From Chloroflexota bacterium (GTDB taxonomy: Bacteria; Chloroflexota; Limnocylindria; QHBO01), in contig JACDHU010000050.1 in the NCBI GenBank assembly GCA_013820865.1, positions 1 to 9,194 of the forward strand: a DNA stretch of 9,194 nucleotides, given 5' to 3'. Positions 5,640-9,194 of this stretch are shown in pieces. Position numbers and translations under genes: made by a program. The notes under the pieces are model-generated. The model ran no database searches, was not told the origin of the DNA, and was given only the letters and a program-made list of their open reading frames with translations. The number at the start of each line of letters is the position of its first letter. The stretch's first letter is position 1.

Positions 5640-6571
5640 CGGGACCATCGCCTCTGCTCGGCATCGTCGGACCCACGGCAACCGGCAAGAGCGACCTGGC
5701 CATGGCGCTCTCCGGTCGCCTGCCGATCGAGATCATCGTCGCGGATTCGCGCCAGGTCTACCGCGGCATGGACTGCGGGACGGCAAAGCCATCGATGACC
5801 GCGCGCGGCTTGGTGCCGCATCACCTGCTCGACGTAGCGGATCCTCATGAACGTTTCACGGTCGCCCAATGGGTCGAGCTCGCGCGCGAACTTTTGCCAG
5901 AGATCGCCGGACGCGGACGGCTGCCGATGCTGGTCGGCGGCACGGGCCTGTACATCGGGTCCCTACTGGACGGTCACCGGTACGCTCCCGAAGCATGGTC
6001 GTCGGAGGTCCATTTCCGGCTCACCGGCGAGCTCGAACGCAGCGGGCTCGACGCGATGGCGACACGCCTGCGCAACATCGACCCGATGGCGGCGGCGCGG
6101 ACCGATTTGCGCAATCCACGTCGCGTGATTCGAGCGCTGGAGCGCCTCGAAGCCGGATATGGGGGAACAACTCGGGCCGCAGATCCCTATCCCGGTCGGG
6201 TGGCGATGATCGGGATCAGCCGCCCTCGGGAGGTGATCTACGGTCGCATCGATCAACGGGCGCGGGCGATGTTCGAGTCCGGTGGCCTCCTCGACGAGGT
6301 ACGTGCGCTGCTGGACGCCGGCTTCGAGACGAGTCTTCGACCAATGGGCGGCCACGGCTACCGCGAGGCGACGCGCCACCTGGCGGGGGAGTGGAGCCTC
6401 GACCAGGCAATTGACGTCACGGCGCGGCGCACGCGCCAGTACGCCAAGCGCCAGCTCACCTGGTTCCGTCACGACCCACGCATCATGTGGCTGCCGGCGG
6501 CTGATCGCCCGGGCGACGACCCTGACCTGGTCCACGACGCCGAACGTCTCCTGCGGGCCGCGCTCAGCTGA
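5636..6571 (+). CDS. miaA: tRNA dimethylallyltransferase MiaA
   Basis: MiaA adds a dimethylallyl group from dimethylallyl diphosphate to N6 of A37 in tRNAs reading codons that start with U, which steadies codon pairing. The 311-residue protein is of normal length. It shows the P-loop GPTATGKS (12-19), the DSRQVYRGMDCGTAKP motif (37-52) with the expected general base D37, GGTGLYI (101-107), RNPRRVIRALE (159-169), and the C-terminal RTRQYAKRQLTWFR (265-278). The tRNA-binding loop reads PMGGHGYRE (236-244) where many homologues have AIGYKE-like sequence, a modest insertion rather than a defect. The GTG start overlaps the ymdB stop by 4 bp. The stop overlaps the end of the opposing GGDEF-EAL gene by 8 bp. 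It is the last gene of the rny operon. Confidence 0.97.
   Translation: MTGPSPLLGIVGPTATGKSDLAMALSGRLPIEIIVADSRQVYRGMDCGTAKPSMTARGLVPHHLLDVADPHERFTVAQWVELARELLPEIAGRGRLPMLVGGTGLYIGSLLDGHRYAPEAWSSEVHFRLTGELERSGLDAMATRLRNIDPMAAARTDLRNPRRVIRALERLEAGYGGTTRAADPYPGRVAMIGISRPREVIYGRIDQRARAMFESGGLLDEVRALLDAGFETSLRPMGGHGYREATRHLAGEWSLDQAIDVTARRTRQYAKRQLTWFRHDPRIMWLPAADRPGDDPDLVHDAERLLRAALS
6564..6571. other. Palindrome TCAGCTGA holding both convergent stop codons
   Basis: The 8-bp perfect palindrome TCAGCTGA contains the miaA stop (TGA, 6569-6571) and the opposing gene's stop (TCA on + strand, 6564-6566). Both proteins therefore end in Ser from AGC TGA. There is no room for an intrinsic terminator between the genes, and I see none just beyond the stops, so the 3' ends of the two transcripts must overlap. 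Confidence 0.9.
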
Positions 6572-8156
6572 CGGAGGGCAGACCGATCGATTGCCGCCAG
6601 CCGGCCATGCCTACCCCCGCTGGCTCTGCCAGGGGGACAGCCTGTTCGATCGGTCCGGGTCGCCCGAGGTGGTATCCCTGGCCCGCCTCGATTCCGAGCG
6701 CGGTCAACGGACCAAGCTGGGATGCGTACTCGATGCCCTCGGCCACCACGAGAGCCCCGGTACGCGTCGCCAACTCGACAACCGAGCTCAGCACCGCGCT
6801 TGAGAGGCCCCCACCCGCGCTGCGCTGCACGAGGCTGAGATCGACCTTGAGCACGTCGAAGCTGATCTCCGCCAGCAGGCGGAGGCCCGCGTTGCCGGCG
6901 CCGATGTCATCGGCCGCGAATCGCACGCCCGCGCGACGGCAGGCGTCGAGCCGCGATCGAACGACATTCGGATCATTGATCGCCTGTTGCTCGGTGAGCT
7001 CCACCACCAGGCGCTGCGGCGAGAAATCATGGCGCGCCAGGATGGAGAGAAGGGCCGCGCTGCTGAACTCAGGTGCCTCAACGGTGGGCGGCGAGAGGTT
7101 CAGGCTCAGGAATTGATCGGCGGGGAGCGATCGCGCCCCCGCGACGATGGTCTCGATGCAGGCCAGGTCCAGCGCCGTCAGGCGACCGCTTGCCTCGGCC
7201 GCAGCGAACAGCGCGGCAGGGTCCGCGAACGGCGCCGGCGCCACCGGCCGGATGAGTCCTTCGACACCGATGACCCGCCCGCTGGCCAGGGCAACGATCG
7301 GCTGGTACACCGGTCGGAGCTGCCCGCGAGCGATGACCTCGGCGATCGCCGCCGAATTCACCCCGCGCTCTTCAGGATCGGACGCTTCGATGGCAGGGTC
7401 GAAGGCGACGATGTCGGTGCGCCCGCCACGCTTGGCGGCGTACAGCGCCGCGTCTGCCTGCGAATAGAGCTGCGTGCGCCCAACGGCCAGCTCTGGCAGC
7501 GCGGAGATGCCACCCGAGAAGGAGACTGGCGCCAGCTCCTCGACACGCAGGGCGGGCTGGAGCGCCTGAGCCAGCAGACGACGGGCAACAACTCGCGCAC
7601 CCTCGAGGTCGGTGTGTGGCAGAAGCACGGCAAACTCGTCGCCACCGACGCGAAATGCCCGATCCGGACGTCGCAACGATCCGACCAGGAGGTTGCCGAA
7701 TCCGCGCAGGATGCGATCGCCGCCAGCATGCCCAGCCCCGTCGTTGACCGCCTTGAACTCGTCAAGGTCGATGAGGAGAAGCGCCAGCGGCATGCCGTAT
7801 CGCTGCGCCGCCTCGACCTGGCGATCAAGCTCCTCGTGGAACGCTCGATGATTGCCAAGCCCGGTGAGCTGGTCGCGCAGGGCATCCGCCAGCGCCGCTT
7901 CGTAGCGAACCTGGAGATCAGCCTGGACCGCGACCAGCGGCGAGACGATGCGGCCCATGGTCACGGCGGCGGTACCGAGCGCCGCAACCGCACCACCGAT
8001 GAGCGCCAGCGCATCATCATCGAAGACCGCCAGACCCAAATGGTGCGTGATCGCGAATGCCGCGACCGCGATGAGCACGCCCATCAGCAGGCGGCGCGTC
8101 AGCGCTGCCGTTGTCGAGGTCTTCGTCTCCAAACTCGGGCTTGCGTGTTCCACCAT
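6564..8156 (-). CDS. Membrane-anchored GGDEF-EAL protein (c-di-GMP synthesis/breakdown)
   Basis: This 530-residue protein joins a diguanylate cyclase and a c-di-GMP phosphodiesterase domain. Two membrane helices span about 23-40 and 49-74, followed by a short linker. The GGDEF domain (about 93-253) keeps metal ligands in LLIDLDEFK (D130), the inhibitory RxxD site (RRPD, 162-165) and an intact GGDEF (171-175). The EAL domain (about 264-508) has EGLIR instead of EALIR (299-303). It keeps the expected catalytic set: E299, N353, E386, D416-D417 in DDIGAG, K437, E473 and Q493 (GQG). Both domains look active; net direction is unknown. There is no recognisable sensor domain. I chose the ATG at 8156, preceded by AAGGG. 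An in-frame ATG at 8252 would add 32 residues, but only about 18 of those 32 codons end in G or C, which is low here. GTG at 8153 has better spacing from AAGGG and is another option. Confidence 0.92.
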   Translation of the reverse strand: MVEHASPSLETKTSTTAALTRRLLMGVLIAVAAFAITHHLGLAVFDDDALALIGGAVAALGTAAVTMGRIVSPLVAVQADLQVRYEAALADALRDQLTGLGNHRAFHEELDRQVEAAQRYGMPLALLLIDLDEFKAVNDGAGHAGGDRILRGFGNLLVGSLRRPDRAFRVGGDEFAVLLPHTDLEGARVVARRLLAQALQPALRVEELAPVSFSGGISALPELAVGRTQLYSQADAALYAAKRGGRTDIVAFDPAIEASDPEERGVNSAAIAEVIARGQLRPVYQPIVALASGRVIGVEGLIRPVAPAPFADPAALFAAAEASGRLTALDLACIETIVAGARSLPADQFLSLNLSPPTVEAPEFSSAALLSILARHDFSPQRLVVELTEQQAINDPNVVRSRLDACRRAGVRFAADDIGAGNAGLRLLAEISFDVLKVDLSLVQRSAGGGLSSAVLSSVVELATRTGALVVAEGIEYASQLGPLTALGIEAGQGYHLGRPGPIEQAVPLAEPAGVGMAGWRQSIGLPSVS

Positions 8157-8180
8157 TACCCTTGGTGCGCCCCCGGTATC

Positions 8181-8231
8181 AGTCCTGTGCGGTGTGGTAT
8201 GGCGGATCCGGCGACGCCACGCATCAGGACT
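8181..8231. promoter_or_regulatory. Nested dyad between the GGDEF-EAL gene and hflX, candidate shared operator
   Basis: AGTCCTG (8181-8187) is the reverse complement of CAGGACT (8225-8231). GTGG/CCAC (8194-8197, 8217-8220) and the perfect palindrome CGGATCCG (8203-8210) are nested inside it, all centred at 8206-8207. Past the outer arms, the two sides keep partial likeness (GCA, TACCG). The element lies in the only gap between the divergent genes, and its right arm sits at about the -35 position of the possible hflX promoter. A regulator binding here could control both genes, or the DNA or RNA could form a cruciform or hairpin. Confidence 0.35.
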
Positions 8232-8252
8232 TTCGTACCGATCCGTTACCAT
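8224..8252 (+). promoter_or_regulatory. Possible hflX promoter giving a near-leaderless mRNA
   Basis: TACCAT at 8247-8252 is a fair -10 box (four of six). Its -35 counterpart 17 bp upstream (TCAGGA, 8224-8229) is poor. A start 7-9 bp after the -10 box would fall at 8259-8261, on or next to the ATG of hflX. hflX also lacks a well-spaced ribosome site (AGG ends 1 nt before ATG), which fits leaderless translation. Confidence 0.25.
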
Positions 8253-8260
8253 GGATAGGC

Positions 8261-9194
8261 ATGATTGATCTCACGACGCCAGATGAACGAGCCTTCCTCA
8301 TTGGGCTCGATGACCCGCGTGACGGGCGGTGGCCGGTAGAGCGTTCGCTCGCGGAGTTGGGCGCCCTGGCGGAAACGGCCGGGGCGACCGTGGTGGGTCG
8401 CGCCTCCCAGCGCCGGCCGGAACCCGACCCGGTGTGGTATTTCGGCAAGGGTCGCGCCGCCGAGCTGCTCGATGAAAAGGCGGCGACCGACTTCAACGTG
8501 CTGATCGTGGACGACGAGCTTGCGCCGAACCAGTTGCGCAGCCTCGAGCAGCTGCTGGACTGCAAGGTACTGGATCGGTCCGCGCTCATCATCGACATCT
8601 TTGCTCGCCATGCGAAGACGAAGGAGGGGCGCCTCCAGGTCGAGCTTGCGGCACTCGAGTACCACCTGCCGCGTCTGACCCGGATGTGGACCCACCTCTC
8701 GCGCACCGGTGGGGGAATCGGGACGCGCGGACCAGGTGAAAGCCAGCTGGAGACCGACCGCCGCCTCATCCGAGAGAAAATCAAGAAGGTACGCACCGAG
8801 CTCGACAGCGTTGAGCGCCATCGGGCCACCTCGACCCGCCGTCGGGAGCGAAACGAAGTCGCCAGTATCGCGCTGGTGGGGTACACCAACGCGGGCAAGA
8901 GCACGCTGCTGAATGCCATGGCCGATGCCGACGTCTACGCCGCCGACATGCTGTTCGCCACGCTCGATCCAACCAGCCGCCAGGTTGACCTGCCGGGCGG
9001 CCAGCAGGTCGTCATGACCGACACGGTGGGCTTCATCAACAAGCTCCCACACGACCTGGTCGATGCCTTCCGGGCCACGCTGGAAGAAGTCATGCGCGCC
9101 GACCTGCTGCTCGAGGTCGTGGATGCCGCGGATCCCGACTTCCTCGGCCAGCAGTCCGCGGTCCAGAGCGTGCTCGACGAGCTCGGCGCGGGCG
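8261..9194 (+). CDS. hflX: GTPase HflX (3' end cut off by window)
   Basis: HflX is a ribosome-binding GTPase that splits stalled or hibernating ribosomes, notably under heat stress. The frame is open from ATG 8261 to the window edge, giving 311 codons. The N-terminal HflX domain includes VWYFGKGRAAEL (58-69) and VLIVDDELAPNQLRSLEQ (80-97). The family signature GGGIGTRGPGESQLETDRR (150-168) follows, then a helical linker to about 199. The G domain shows G1 GYTNAGKST (207-215), the G2 region FATLDPT (232-238) and G3 DTVGF (254-258). The NKxD motif would lie beyond the edge. Upstream in-frame codons contain no better start. It is divergent from the GGDEF-EAL gene, with 104 bp between the chosen starts. 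Confidence 0.96.
   Translation, partial: MIDLTTPDERAFLIGLDDPRDGRWPVERSLAELGALAETAGATVVGRASQRRPEPDPVWYFGKGRAAELLDEKAATDFNVLIVDDELAPNQLRSLEQLLDCKVLDRSALIIDIFARHAKTKEGRLQVELAALEYHLPRLTRMWTHLSRTGGGIGTRGPGESQLETDRRLIREKIKKVRTELDSVERHRATSTRRRERNEVASIALVGYTNAGKSTLLNAMADADVYAADMLFATLDPTSRQVDLPGGQQVVMTDTVGFINKLPHDLVDAFRATLEEVMRADLLLEVVDAADPDFLGQQSAVQSVLDELGAG

Noticed and set aside
3661..5681. Long - strand frames of 393 and 286 codons opposite rny and ymdB
   Set aside because: They are shadows of well-supported genes and show no domain or ribosome site of their own.
8157..8252. 32-residue N-terminal extension of the GGDEF-EAL protein from an ATG at 8252
   Set aside because: Only about 18 of 32 codons end in G or C, there is no ribosome site, and it would fill the intergenic region that holds the dyad; a start at 8156 or 8153 fits better.
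6987..8258. 423-codon + strand frame opposite the GGDEF-EAL gene
   Set aside because: The - strand frame has intact GGDEF and EAL motifs and two membrane helices; the + strand product is Arg-rich and featureless.
8251..8268. Five-codon upstream frame (MDRHD) overlapping the hflX start
   Set aside because: It has no ribosome site and is short enough to be chance.

Overview
The window is a compact, high-GC, mostly co-directional stretch of bacterial housekeeping chromosome with seven recognisable + strand genes and one c-di-GMP gene on the - strand. Gene content (a Gram-positive-style rny-ymdB pair, RecA/RecX, an F420-type luciferase-like oxidoreductase, HflX) together with strong G/C at third codon positions suggests a Chloroflexota or actinobacteria-like lineage. 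Chloroflexota is my best guess, but it rests on protein style and gene order, not on a marker gene. I see no tRNA, rRNA, CRISPR array, transposon or phage gene.

Left part (1-3180). The tail of an unidentified gene ends at 69. A 266-bp non-coding region (70-335) follows, with two possible -10 boxes, a 26-bp dyad between them, a 9-bp direct repeat and three 11-bp tandem repeats. It leads into a 71-residue Lys/Arg/Pro-rich small protein gene with a good ribosome binding site, then recA and recX 12 bp apart, then a luciferase-like oxidoreductase 9 bp after recX. This could be one transcription unit reading from the control region upstream of the small gene: recombinase, its modulator, and a redox enzyme of unknown substrate. 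A hairpin just after the oxidoreductase stop may end it.

Middle part (3181-6571). A short promoter and an RNA leader with four consecutive hairpins precede rny (RNase Y). rny, ymdB (cyclic-nucleotide phosphoesterase) and miaA (tRNA A37 prenyltransferase) overlap by 4 bp each (GTGA), so they form a translationally coupled operon for RNA decay and tRNA modification.

Right part (6564-9194). A membrane-anchored GGDEF-EAL protein runs against this operon; its stop codon and that of miaA lie in one 8-bp palindrome. It is divergent from hflX (ribosome-associated GTPase), which runs off the window edge. The region between these two genes holds a nested dyad symmetry that could be a shared operator. 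miaA and hflX are neighbours in many bacteria, so the c-di-GMP gene looks like an insertion between them.

Nothing here convinces me of a wholly new system. The best candidates for a second look are the small basic protein before recA, the layered control region upstream of it, the structured rny leader, and the dyad between the c-di-GMP gene and hflX.
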